Shown in pieces: positions 24,606 to 33,493 of a stretch of DNA of 64,000 bases. The stretch covers positions 744,001-808,000 of the forward strand of contig JACKAA010000002.1 of the NCBI GenBank assembly GCA_020635275.1, given 5' to 3'. The DNA is from Ignavibacteriales bacterium (lineage in GTDB: Bacteria; Bacteroidota; Ignavibacteria; Ignavibacteriales; Melioribacteraceae). Both the position numbers and the translations under genes were made by a program. The first letter of the stretch is position 1, and every line of letters starts with the position of its first letter. Below the pieces are notes generated by a model. The model did not search any database and was not told where the DNA came from. It saw only the letters and a program-made list of their open reading frames with translations.

Positions 24606-26267
24606 TTATTGGTAAGTTATTGAATAATGTAATTTAACATTGCAATTAGTATCCTTACCTATTTCGATCGATCTGGAAGAGGGACTAGTACCACTCCATG
24701 TGCCATTTGAATTATACGAATGAATTCCACTAATGGTTGCTCCATTCATTCTACTATCATAATATACATTTCCTAAAATATCTTTGTCTGATTCATAGCA
24801 AATAAGTTTAACAACTACTTTTTTTCCAATAGTTCTTGGCATAGTAAAAGTTTTTGTCTGATTAATTAAATAATTATATGGATCAGATACATCTAAATAT
24901 TTATTGAAACCATTAGCAAGAACATTATTATTCTCGTCTAAGAATTGAACTTTAAAATAAAATTCTCCGCCACCTTCAACTCCATCACAATCTTTAATAA
25001 CAGAGAAGTTTCCCAAATAAATTTTAAATGTGTTAAAATTTTGGGTTGTTACACATTCATTTGCAGTATATTCTGTGGTATAACCTAATTTTGCTAAAGA
25101 ATTATCTTTCAAATAAAAAACTGAATATCCGATCGGAACTCCGGGATTATTTTTACTATATAGCGCATTTTCACCTGAGATTACACTTTGGATTTTTTGT
25201 AAAATTGTAGTTGCTGAATTACTGCTTGCCGAACTAATTGGTTCAGTTGCGACGGCGGCATTTCCTCCAATGGTAACCAAATCTATTGATGACTCTTGCA
25301 AAATTTCATCATATGTTGACTTCAGACTTCCATCAACTGAAAAACCAGCAGCGTACTCAAATGCCGCTTGAACATCCGCAGACTTAAAGGTGTTAGTGGT
25401 TTCCATTCTAAACATAATTATTCTTCCATATGTTACAGACTTAATATAGGCAGGAGCAGTAGCATCATTTATTACACTTTGTACTTTGCTTAAGGTAGTT
25501 TCTTCACTAAAAACTTTTTCAGGGGAAATAGGAGTATCAAATATTACATCATAAAAAGCTTGTTTAAAAACAGCCATAACAACTAATTTTTCTTCATCAG
25601 AAGTATAATTAAATTGCGAACTTACCGCCCCAGTTGCCCACTCTGCATTTAAATCAACATCCAAAGATAATTGTTTTGAGCTATATGAAGTTGTTAACCT
25701 AAATGAAGAATTTGCTGCATTAACATAACCTTCTTCATATGCATTGTTATTCCACCAATCTAACGAAGAATCTATTGCGGCCTGAACACTTGAAGCTGCT
25801 GGGTTTTTAACAGTTCTGATTCCATTTTCTCCCATTCCAGGTAAATTTACACTAATTGTAATTGGGGCTCTTTCAATACTTATTGCTTCAGGCACCCCAT
25901 CCATTAAAGACCCATTTCCTTTAACTAAAGCTCCTGGCCAAACAATACCATTTGTAGGTCTTAATATTGCGATATTATCAAAATTCTTTTTAAGATTATA
26001 AGTAGTGGTTCTACATACGATTGTATTGTTTCCACTAGTAATAGTTTCTGATGTATCTTGAAGTATATCTTTTGTTGATTCTTCACCACCAGTATTCTGG
26101 TAATTTAATATTTCTTCAGGATTGTATGATAATTTTGAAATATATTCTTGAATATCAGCAGCATTTTTTTCTGTATCGATACTTGTAGGCCCATCTTCTG
26201 AACAAGAAGTAATAATCATTAATGTTACTACCAGAATTGAAAGTAAAAACTTTATTTGTAATTTCAT
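24606..26267 (-). CDS. Thiol-activated cytolysin-family lipoprotein, copy 1
   Basis: A 553-residue exported lipoprotein (signal, then IITSC, acylation at C22) that follows the cholesterol-dependent cytolysin domain order. Hallmarks are YNLKKNF and VWPGALVKGN (about 90-117), APITISVNLPGM (134-145), KQAFYDV (235-241), the core YGRIIMFRMETT (280-291), the hinge glycines G334-G335 in VTIGGNA, and PIGYSVFYLKDNS (378-390). Domain 4 is divergent. The cysteine C490 aligns with the undecapeptide cysteine, but the tryptophans are missing (ICYESDKDILG), and no Thr-Leu cholesterol pair is visible near the end (GKDTNCNV). The start at 26267 has GAGGA upstream, as in copy 2. Pore formation is inference. 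Confidence 0.87.
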   Translation of the reverse strand: MKLQIKFLLSILVVTLMIITSCSEDGPTSIDTEKNAADIQEYISKLSYNPEEILNYQNTGGEESTKDILQDTSETITSGNNTIVCRTTTYNLKKNFDNIAILRPTNGIVWPGALVKGNGSLMDGVPEAISIERAPITISVNLPGMGENGIRTVKNPAASSVQAAIDSSLDWWNNNAYEEGYVNAANSSFRLTTSYSSKQLSLDVDLNAEWATGAVSSQFNYTSDEEKLVVMAVFKQAFYDVIFDTPISPEKVFSEETTLSKVQSVINDATAPAYIKSVTYGRIIMFRMETTNTFKSADVQAAFEYAAGFSVDGSLKSTYDEILQESSIDLVTIGGNAAVATEPISSASSNSATTILQKIQSVISGENALYSKNNPGVPIGYSVFYLKDNSLAKLGYTTEYTANECVTTQNFNTFKIYLGNFSVIKDCDGVEGGGEFYFKVQFLDENNNVLANGFNKYLDVSDPYNYLINQTKTFTMPRTIGKKVVVKLICYESDKDILGNVYYDSRMNGATISGIHSYNSNGTWSGTSPSSRSIEIGKDTNCNVKLHYSITYQ

Positions 26268-26324
26268 TTTTTCCTCATAATTATTTCGATTAAAAATCAG
26301 ATAAAATATCATATAATATTTTTT

Positions 26325-26363
26325 CTATACTCAATACGCAGAAAAATTAAGGTAAAGTGATAA
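26325..26363 (-). promoter_or_regulatory. Bipartite promoter/operator element before cytolysin copy 1
   Basis: On the minus strand it reads TTATCACTTTA-N12-TGCGTATTG then N2-TATAG. The two blocks (26353-26363 and 26332-26340) and their 12-base spacing are exactly conserved before cytolysin copy 2 at 28219-28257. The element ends 57 bases upstream of the ATG at 26267. Confidence 0.65.
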
Positions 26364-26384
26364 TGATTTAAGTGGATTTAAAAT

Positions 26385-26415
26385 AAAAAAGCAGTGATAA
26401 TTTACTTTTCACTGC
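26385..26415 (-). terminator. Rho-independent terminator of the second cytolysin-like gene
   Basis: GCAGTGA pairs with TCACTGC (26391-26397 and 26409-26415) around an 11-base loop. On the minus strand this is followed by a run of six T. It shows that the two cytolysin genes are separate transcription units. Confidence 0.75.
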
Positions 26416-26439
26416 ATTTATTCGAAATGATGGGATTAT

Positions 26440-28113
26440 TTATTCAACTTTTATGGAATACTTTAAATTAACATTACAATTTGACTCACCCAAATACAAA
26501 TATTTAGTATACACATAATCATAACTAAGTCCATCGCTCCAAGATCCATCATCATAATTTATATATGTTATGGAATTGGATCTTCCGTTCATTCTATCAT
26601 CATAATGTGGATTTCCAAATAAATCATAATCCTTTTCATAACATGTTAATTTAATTGTGAATCTTTTATCTTCACCTATTTTCATATTAAAAACTCTAGT
26701 AATATTTATTTTTTTATTATCTCCATCACCATAAGCGCTCCACCCGGAATCATATGTGTCAACAATTTTATTATTATTTTGATTTAAAATTTCTATATAA
26801 AATAAAAATTCTCCATCTCCCAAAGGCCAGCCATCACAATCTTGAGATACATAAAACTGATCTAGAAAAAGAGTAACAGTATTTGTTGCTTTCGTTGAAA
26901 TGCATTCTTTAGCTTTATATTCTGTTGTATACCCTAATTTTGCAAGTGAATTATCTTTTAAGTAAAAAACTGAATAACCAATTGGCACACCCGGATTATC
27001 TTTGCTATAAACTGCATTTTTACCTTTTATAACACCCTGAACTCTTTCCAAAATAGTATTAGCATCATCACCTGGAGAACTAATTGCTTCAGTAGCAACT
27101 TCTGCATTTCCACCCAAAATAACCAAATTAATTGATGATGTTTCTAAGATTTCATCATAAGTGGCTTTCACATTTGCATCAACCGAAGCACCACCTGCAT
27201 AATTTAATGCTCCTTCTACATCAACAGATTTATAAGAATTTATTGTTTCCATTCTAAACATTATTATTCTACCATATGTTACGGTTTTTATATAAGCTGG
27301 AGCAACCGAATTATTTATTACCTCCTCAACGTCTTTTAAAGAAACCTGATCACTAAAAACACTTTCAGGACTAGTAGGTCTATCAAATCTTACATCATAA
27401 AAGGCTTGCTTATATACCATCATTACAACTTTCTTTTCTTCATCTGAAGTAAAATTGAATTGACTGCTAACAGATCCCGCAGCCCATTCAACATTTAGAT
27501 CAACATCAAGGGCTAACTGTTTTGATGAATATGAACTTGATACACTATACGATGAATTAGCAGCATTTACATATCCTTCTTCATAAGCATTATCATTCCA
27601 CCATTGTAAAGCTGAGTCAATAGCTGCATCCACATTAGAAAGCTTAGGATTTTGAATTGTACGGATTCCATTTTCACCTATTCCAGGTAAATCCACACTA
27701 ATTGTTATCGGAGCTCGGTCAATTCCAATTTCTTCAGGTACGCCATCCATTAAAGATTGATTTCCTTTTACCAACGCACCAGGCCAAATGACACCATTAG
27801 AAGGTCTTAGGATAGCAACTTCCTCAAAATTCTTTCTCAAATTATATTCTGTATTCTTGCAAATTGTTACGTAATCTCCATTCTCAATAGTTTCAGATGA
27901 ATCTGACAGTACATCTCTTTCAGAAGGTAAACCATTTGTTTGTTGATAATTAAGCATTTCTTCTGAATTATAACTCAATTTTGAGATATAATCTCTAATA
28001 TTATCTGCATTTTGCTCAGCACGTGGAGCATTTGGACCATCTTCTGTACATGAAGAAATAAAAAAAGATATTAAGACTATAAAAGAGAGTATTGCTTTTA
28101 TTTGATTTATCAT
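26440..28113 (-). CDS. Thiol-activated cytolysin-family lipoprotein, copy 2
   Basis: A close paralogue of the preceding protein (557 residues), alignable over its whole length except part of the C-terminal domain. A lipoprotein signal ends at C22 (FISSC). It shares VIWPGALVKGN, APITISVDLPG, YGRIIMFRMETI, the hinge glycines in VILGGNA and PIGYSVFYLKDNS. The undecapeptide position is again changed (TCYEKDYDLFGN) and the terminal loop (LGESNCNV) lacks a Thr-Leu pair. Domain 4 has a longer Gly/Asp-rich insert (WPLGDGEFLFYIEI, GWSAYGDGDN). GAGGAAAAA before the ATG is identical to copy 1. It is divergent from the sigma-factor gene. Confidence 0.87.
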   Translation of the reverse strand: MINQIKAILSFIVLISFFISSCTEDGPNAPRAEQNADNIRDYISKLSYNSEEMLNYQQTNGLPSERDVLSDSSETIENGDYVTICKNTEYNLRKNFEEVAILRPSNGVIWPGALVKGNQSLMDGVPEEIGIDRAPITISVDLPGIGENGIRTIQNPKLSNVDAAIDSALQWWNDNAYEEGYVNAANSSYSVSSSYSSKQLALDVDLNVEWAAGSVSSQFNFTSDEEKKVVMMVYKQAFYDVRFDRPTSPESVFSDQVSLKDVEEVINNSVAPAYIKTVTYGRIIMFRMETINSYKSVDVEGALNYAGGASVDANVKATYDEILETSSINLVILGGNAEVATEAISSPGDDANTILERVQGVIKGKNAVYSKDNPGVPIGYSVFYLKDNSLAKLGYTTEYKAKECISTKATNTVTLFLDQFYVSQDCDGWPLGDGEFLFYIEILNQNNNKIVDTYDSGWSAYGDGDNKKINITRVFNMKIGEDKRFTIKLTCYEKDYDLFGNPHYDDRMNGRSNSITYINYDDGSWSDGLSYDYVYTKYLYLGESNCNVNLKYSIKVE

Positions 28114-28218
28114 TTTTTCCTCTATTGATTGATTATTATAAAGTTTTTATATTCATTATTTAATTAAAGACTTGTAATTTTAAATTTAGAATAAGACATT
28201 CACTCATTTTTCAATATT

Positions 28219-28257
28219 CTATATCCAATACGCAAGATATTTTAGATAAAGTGATAA
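28219..28257 (-). promoter_or_regulatory. Bipartite promoter/operator element before cytolysin copy 2 and the sigma gene
   Basis: The second copy of TTATCACTTTA-N12-TGCGTATTG-N2-TATAG (blocks at 28247-28257 and 28226-28234). It lies 105 bases upstream of cytolysin copy 2 and 17 bases before the ATG of the divergent sigma-factor gene. It could therefore control either or both. Confidence 0.65.
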
Positions 28258-28274
28258 ATATTTTTTGAGAAATA

Positions 28275-28844
28275 ATGAACACTGTAAAAGAAGTGACACA
28301 AATGTTAGTTCAAGTAACCGATGGAAACAAAGAAGTTGTAAATTCATTGTTTCCTATTGTTTATAAAGAACTAAGGCAAATGGCGCAAAACCAATTAAGA
28401 CATGAAAGAAAAGGGCACACAATAAATGCAACCGCTTTAGTGCATGAAGCTTATTTTAAATTGGTTGATCAAAGAAGTGTTCAATGGCAGAATAGAGCCC
28501 ACTTTTTTGGAATTGCTTCACAGGCAATGCGAAGAATTCTAATCAATTATGCAAATAGCAGATCAGCCCAGAAACGAGGAAGCGGCGCAGCAAATTTAAC
28601 ATTAATTGACGGAGTTGATGAAAAAATAATTAATACTGAAGATTTAATTGATTTAGACGATGCACTAAAAAAATTAGAAACGTTAAATGAGAGACAAAGT
28701 AAAATTATTGAATATTGGTTTTTTGTGGGATTAAAACATGAAGAAATTGCTGAAGTTATTGGAATGTCGCTGCCGACTGTTAGGAAAGATTGGAGACTAG
28801 CACGAGCATGGTTAAGCAGAGAATTAAAAAATAAAAAGATCTAA
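28275..28844 (+). CDS. ECF43-like RNA polymerase sigma factor
   Basis: A 189-residue sigma factor of the Sigma70_ECF (TIGR02999-type) group, recognised by LFPIVYKELRQMAQNQLRHERKGHTINATALVHEAYFKLV in region 2 and HEEIAEVIGMSLPTVRKDWRLARAWL as the region 4 helix-turn-helix. The usual acidic stretch of region 2.2 is replaced by TALVHEAY. In the studied ECF43 protein EcfP of Vibrio parahaemolyticus such a region is made active by threonine phosphorylation from an adjacent kinase. A Ser/Thr kinase follows here by 9 bases. No anti-sigma factor is present. Confidence 0.92.
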   Translation: MNTVKEVTQMLVQVTDGNKEVVNSLFPIVYKELRQMAQNQLRHERKGHTINATALVHEAYFKLVDQRSVQWQNRAHFFGIASQAMRRILINYANSRSAQKRGSGAANLTLIDGVDEKIINTEDLIDLDDALKKLETLNERQSKIIEYWFFVGLKHEEIAEVIGMSLPTVRKDWRLARAWLSRELKNKKI

Positions 28845-28853
28845 AGTTTTATT

Positions 28854-31628
28854 ATGAGCAATTATTGGGAAAAAGTAGAAGAATTATTCAGTAAAGCATT
28901 AGATATTGATAAAAAAGATAGATTAGAATTTCTCCAGAATAATTGTGAAAACAATCATAAATTATTAAATGATGTAATATCTCTTCTAAATGAAGATGAA
29001 GAAATTCATCCTCTTCTTAATAAAAAAGCCAGCGAACTTATTAACATTGAAGAAAAATTAAATTTTGTTGGTCAGCAAATAGGCAATTATAAATTAATTG
29101 AAGAAATTGCCAGCGGGGGAATGGGAACTGTTTTCCTTGCCGAAAGATGTGATGGAATTTTTGAGCAAAAAGTTGCTCTTAAAATTATTAAACCTGGATT
29201 AAGTACAATTCCAATAATTCGCAGATTTCAGCACGAACGTCAAATTTTAGCAAATCTCCAGCATCCAAATATCGCAAGACTTTTTGACGGCGGAGTTACA
29301 GAAGATAAAAGACCATTCTTTACAATGGAATATGTAGATGGAATTCCAATTGATGAATATTGTGATAAAAACAAATTAACCATCAAAAAGAGATTAAAGC
29401 TATTTATAAAAGTATGCGATACAGTTCAATATGCGCATAATAATTTAGTTATTCATAGAGATTTAAAACCAAGCAATATTCTTATTCAAAATGATGGAAC
29501 AATAAAACTTTTAGATTTCGGCATTTCAAAAGTATTAAGTGCAGAAAGTGAAAGAAGTGATTTGCCGACAATTACTCAAGCGGAAATTAATCTTTTAACT
29601 CCGGAATATTCTTCACCAGAACAAATCAAAAATAGTCATATCTCAGTTTCAGCAGATGTTTATTCATTAGGACTAATTCTTTATAAATTACTTTCTGGCA
29701 AATCTGCACATGAATTTAAGACCAGAACATTTAATGAATTTGAAAAAGTAATATGCGAGAGCTCGGTATCTAAACCAAGTACAGTTGTAGTACATGCAGA
29801 TGGTGAAACTTTCGACAACAGAAATACACATCAGCAAAAATTACAAAGAATCCTTAATGGAGATCTTGATAATATTTGTTTAATGGCTTTAAGAAAAGAG
29901 CCTGAAAGAAGATATGCATCCGTTGAAATGTTTGCATACGATATTGAAAGATATTTAGATAATTTACCAATTCTTGCCAGAAAAGAATCATTTACTTATA
30001 CGGCTAAGAAATTTATAATTCGCCACAAAACTGCAGTCATTGCCAATATTGCACTTTTCTTTATCATTAACGGATTAATATTATTCTACACAATTCAACT
30101 TAAGGAACAAAGGGATAAAGCAAATTTAGAAGCAAGAAAAGCTGAACAAGTAGCATCATTTTTACAAGATTTATTTTTAGTTTCTGATCCCGATGAATCA
30201 AAAGGGGAAACAATTACGGCAAGAGAATTGCTCGATAAGGGAGCATCAAAACTTAAATTAGGACTGAATGAAGAAATAGAAATCAAATCAAAATTATTAA
30301 ATACAATTGGAAAAGTTTACACTAATTTAGGTTTGTACAATTCGGCAGAGGAAACGCTTTTATCAATTAAAGAAAATAAAGACTTAAGTAAAATTGATAA
30401 AGAAACTTTTATTGAAACATTATTAAATCTGGGTACTGTTTATAGATTTAAAGGAAAATTTGACATTGCAGAAGAAGTACTTATTATGGCGAATAAAGAA
30501 TGCGATGAAAATTTAAAAGAAAACCATCCATTATTTGGGGATTGTTATATTAATCTTGGCGGATATTATTACGAAAAAGGAATGTATGACAAATCTTATG
30601 ATTACTATAAAAAAGCAGAAAAAATATTCAGATTAAATTTTGGTAATGAAAATGAAAAAGTTGCTGAAGTATTGCACGGAATTGGAATTCTAGAATTTGA
30701 TGAAGGTAAATTACACAAAAGTGATTCGCTTTATAGAGAAGCACTAAAGATTTATTCAAAAATTAATGGTGAATTAAATGTCAACACTGCTGCTGTACAA
30801 AATGAGTTAGCAACTGTTTTAAGACATTCCGGAAAGTTTGAAGAATCAGCTAAACTTTATGAAAAATCATTAAATACCAGAATTAAATTGTTAGGTAAAG
30901 ATCACCCGGATGTGGCACATACTCTTAATCATTTATCAAGGTTGTATTATAATCAAGAGCAATATGAAAAAGCCGAACCTCTAGCAAGAAGATCACTTGA
31001 AATAAGAGAAAAGTTGAGTGGTGAAAATCATCCTGAAGTAATGGCAAGCAGAAGCAGTCTTGCCGGCACTTTAATGGGATTAAAAAAATATAAAGAAGCT
31101 GAAGAGTTATATAGATTAGCCTATAAAACAGCAAAAGCTACACTTGGTGACTCTCATGTTTATACTCCTGCTATATTAGGCAATATTGGAAAAGTTTTAA
31201 TGGAGCAGAAAAAATATGATGAAGCTGAAAAACTAATTTTACAATCAATAGAAATGATTGAAAAAATTCAGAACGTAAGATCAACTTATAAGTCAGGTAG
31301 AGTAGTTAGTTTAGCCGAATTATATAACAGAACAAATAGATATAAAGAAGCAGAAATATTATTAAGAGAAGAAATAAAAGAATTAGAAGGAAAAAAAATT
31401 GACGATGATTGGCTTATTGGTTTTGCTGAAAGCGAGTTGGGGTACAGTTTATTCAAGCAATCAAAAGACCTAGAGGCAGAGGGAATATTAATAACTGGCT
31501 ACAATTTACTAAAACAGAGAAAAGGAAAAGAAAGTTCAATTACTAAGGATGCACTAAAAAAAATAATTGATTTTTATAAGCACAAGAATAGAAAAGACAA
31601 AGCCGCCGAATATTCAGCCCTACTTTAA
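28854..31628 (+). CDS. Membrane Ser/Thr protein kinase with TPR repeats
   Basis: A 924-residue kinase. A short N-terminal helical region (YWEKVEELFSKALDIDKKDR) is typical of kinases paired with this sigma group. The kinase domain has GGMGTVFLAE, VALKII, HRDLKPSN near 201-208, DFGIS near 222 and SADVYSLG. One membrane helix lies at about 392-412. About 490 residues of TPR repeats follow outside, including the repeated GKDHPDVAHTLN- and GENHPEV-type units. It probably phosphorylates the sigma factor encoded 9 bases upstream when its TPR part senses an envelope ligand; that link is inference. Confidence 0.93.
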   Translation: MSNYWEKVEELFSKALDIDKKDRLEFLQNNCENNHKLLNDVISLLNEDEEIHPLLNKKASELINIEEKLNFVGQQIGNYKLIEEIASGGMGTVFLAERCDGIFEQKVALKIIKPGLSTIPIIRRFQHERQILANLQHPNIARLFDGGVTEDKRPFFTMEYVDGIPIDEYCDKNKLTIKKRLKLFIKVCDTVQYAHNNLVIHRDLKPSNILIQNDGTIKLLDFGISKVLSAESERSDLPTITQAEINLLTPEYSSPEQIKNSHISVSADVYSLGLILYKLLSGKSAHEFKTRTFNEFEKVICESSVSKPSTVVVHADGETFDNRNTHQQKLQRILNGDLDNICLMALRKEPERRYASVEMFAYDIERYLDNLPILARKESFTYTAKKFIIRHKTAVIANIALFFIINGLILFYTIQLKEQRDKANLEARKAEQVASFLQDLFLVSDPDESKGETITARELLDKGASKLKLGLNEEIEIKSKLLNTIGKVYTNLGLYNSAEETLLSIKENKDLSKIDKETFIETLLNLGTVYRFKGKFDIAEEVLIMANKECDENLKENHPLFGDCYINLGGYYYEKGMYDKSYDYYKKAEKIFRLNFGNENEKVAEVLHGIGILEFDEGKLHKSDSLYREALKIYSKINGELNVNTAAVQNELATVLRHSGKFEESAKLYEKSLNTRIKLLGKDHPDVAHTLNHLSRLYYNQEQYEKAEPLARRSLEIREKLSGENHPEVMASRSSLAGTLMGLKKYKEAEELYRLAYKTAKATLGDSHVYTPAILGNIGKVLMEQKKYDEAEKLILQSIEMIEKIQNVRSTYKSGRVVSLAELYNRTNRYKEAEILLREEIKELEGKKIDDDWLIGFAESELGYSLFKQSKDLEAEGILITGYNLLKQRKGKESSITKDALKKIIDFYKHKNRKDKAAEYSALL

Positions 31629-31747
31629 ATTCAGTGTAAAAACAAGGTACCGCATAAACATGCGGTTGCAAAAAGAATTTTAAATCACTTTATTGATTTC
31701 AGAAAAAAGAAAAGAGCCCCTTAGTTAGAATATGGTTAGTTAGTTAA

Positions 31748-31774
31748 AACGGTGGAACTGGTTATTCCACCGTT
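31748..31774. terminator. Bidirectional terminator between convergent genes
   Basis: AACGGTGGAA and TTCCACCGTT form a perfect 10-bp stem with a 7-base loop between the kinase and exonuclease III stops. Flanks are moderately T-rich on each strand. A smaller hairpin ACCGCAT/ATGCGGT lies upstream near 31648-31666. Confidence 0.65.
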
Positions 31775-31789
31775 CTTGATTTAAAGATC

Positions 31790-32563
31790 TTAAAATTTCA
31801 TTTCAATACCAACTGGACAATGATCTGATCCCATTACGTCTGGTAAAGTAAAAGCATTGGTAATGTTTTTCTTCAAATTTTCGCTTATAAAGAAATAGTC
31901 GATTCTCCAGCCCACATTTCTATCCCTTGCTCTGGAAATTTGATCCCACCAAGTATATACTTCAGGCTGATCATTAAACATTCTCAATGTATCAATAAAA
32001 CCAGCTTCCAAAAACCTATCTATCCATTCTCTTTCTTCAGGCAAAAAACCGGATATTTTTGAATTCTCTTTTGGACGGGCTAAATCAATTTCTTTATGTG
32101 CAGTGTTTACATCACCGCAGATTATTATTTTTTTACCCTTTTTAAGCAATTCTTCAGCATGTTTTTGAAACACTTCATAAAAGTCTAATTTATATTTTAA
32201 TCTATCTGCCCGGGCTTTTCCATTGGGATAATAAATATTGTACAGTACAAAATTTTTATACTCAGCAATTAATGTTCTGCCTTCAGTATCAAATTCCTCA
32301 ACACCAAATCCTTTTTGAACGCTCAATGGTTTTTCTTTTGTATAAATTACAACACCACTATAACCTTTTTTATTTGCCTCATTAAAATATGAGGTATAAC
32401 CATCAATGTTTGTTAAAGATTCATCTAATTGTTCTTCCCAAGCTTTGGTTTCTTGCAGGCAAAGAATATCCGGCGCTTCAGCTGCAAACCATTCATGAAA
32501 TCCTTTTTTTGCAACTGCTCGTATTCCATTTACATTCCATGAAATTAGTTTAAGAGTTTTCAT
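31790..32563 (-). CDS. xth: Exodeoxyribonuclease III
   Basis: A 257-residue EEP-fold nuclease of the XthA/ExoA group, acting as AP endonuclease and 3'-5' exonuclease in base excision repair. Landmarks are LISWNVNGIRA at the start, the metal-binding Glu in ILCLQETK, GVVIYTK, YYPNG, the catalytic CGDVNTAH, and the C-terminal WRIDYFF and GSDHCPV with the active-site Asp-His. The length and motif order are normal. Confidence 0.96.
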   Translation of the reverse strand: MKTLKLISWNVNGIRAVAKKGFHEWFAAEAPDILCLQETKAWEEQLDESLTNIDGYTSYFNEANKKGYSGVVIYTKEKPLSVQKGFGVEEFDTEGRTLIAEYKNFVLYNIYYPNGKARADRLKYKLDFYEVFQKHAEELLKKGKKIIICGDVNTAHKEIDLARPKENSKISGFLPEEREWIDRFLEAGFIDTLRMFNDQPEVYTWWDQISRARDRNVGWRIDYFFISENLKKNITNAFTLPDVMGSDHCPVGIEMKF

Positions 32564-32650
32564 TTAATTCCTTTCTACTCTATTTTAATAATCTTAACAC
32601 CAATTTAAAAATAATGCATTAATTTTTTTTAATAATGTGAGTGAAAAATT

Positions 32651-33493
32651 CTACTTTTGAAAATTAGAAACAAACTTTAGTAAAATTTCAAATGCAGGTT
32701 TTGCCATTCCAACATGATCAAATCCTTGAAGCTCATATAAGTCAACATTTTCATTACCAACTACTTTTAGCATTCTATAAAAATATGCATTTTCTTCATA
32801 TCTGCCGAGCAGTTCAATATTTCTATCGCCGGTAATTAAAACTATAGGAGGTGTATGATTTCTAACATGATAAAGTGGCGCAAATTCATCAATAATAGGC
32901 TGTTCCCCTGGAATTCCTCTTTCTTCTCTTATTGTGAAATGAGTTATTGTGTGACCGCTAAAAGGAATTAATCCTGCAATGCTATCAGCATCTATTTCTA
33001 AATTAGAAAGCCACTTTTTATCAAAGCCAATAATACTTGTTAAATAACCGCCAGCAGAATGACCGGAAACAAAGATTAATTTAGAGCTTCCGCCAAAATT
33101 TTCAATGTTTTTAAAAATCCAGGCAACAGAAGCAGCCGCATCTTCTATATAAGCAGGGCATTTAACATTTGGATACAATCTATAATTTATTGCAGCAATT
33201 GCAATTCCCTTATTCTGTAATTCTTCAGGTATATATTTTTCTCCCGCACTTAAACCTCCGCCATGGAACCAAACAATTGTAGGAAAATTATTTTTATTAA
33301 CCGGGTAATAAAGATCAAGCTTACATCTTTCTTTGATATATTCATCACTAATTGTATCAATATTATCATAATAAAAAATATCTTTAATGGTTTTATAATC
33401 AGCTAAATTAGAAACTTGATCAGTTTGAGAAAAAACATAAGTGTAAGATAGGACAAGAATCAAAAAACAGTATTTTTTAAAATTCATAATCAT
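32651..33493 (-). CDS. Secreted alpha/beta hydrolase (carboxylesterase, BD-FAE/HSL-like)
   Basis: A signal-bearing esterase (CFLILVLSYTYVFSQ). Motifs are the oxyanion block WFHGGGLSAG, INYRLYP, the nucleophile elbow SGHSAGGYL, and a late Asp/His pair (LITGDRN, GFDHVGM). This is the HGGG/GxSxG pattern of feruloyl- and hormone-sensitive-lipase-like esterases. I choose the ATG at 33493 because it overlaps the previous gene's TGA as ATGA, which implies translational coupling. Substrate unknown; coupling to a sugar-isomerase-like protein suggests acylated carbohydrate metabolism. Confidence 0.87.
   Translation of the reverse strand: MIMNFKKYCFLILVLSYTYVFSQTDQVSNLADYKTIKDIFYYDNIDTISDEYIKERCKLDLYYPVNKNNFPTIVWFHGGGLSAGEKYIPEELQNKGIAIAAINYRLYPNVKCPAYIEDAAASVAWIFKNIENFGGSSKLIFVSGHSAGGYLTSIIGFDKKWLSNLEIDADSIAGLIPFSGHTITHFTIREERGIPGEQPIIDEFAPLYHVRNHTPPIVLITGDRNIELLGRYEENAYFYRMLKVVGNENVDLYELQGFDHVGMAKPAFEILLKFVSNFQK

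Noticed and set aside
24606..28113. Reading the cytolysin pair as a long/short CDC-like toxin pair
   Set aside because: The two proteins are nearly equal in length and align throughout, so they are paralogues rather than the unequal long and short components described for CDC-like systems.
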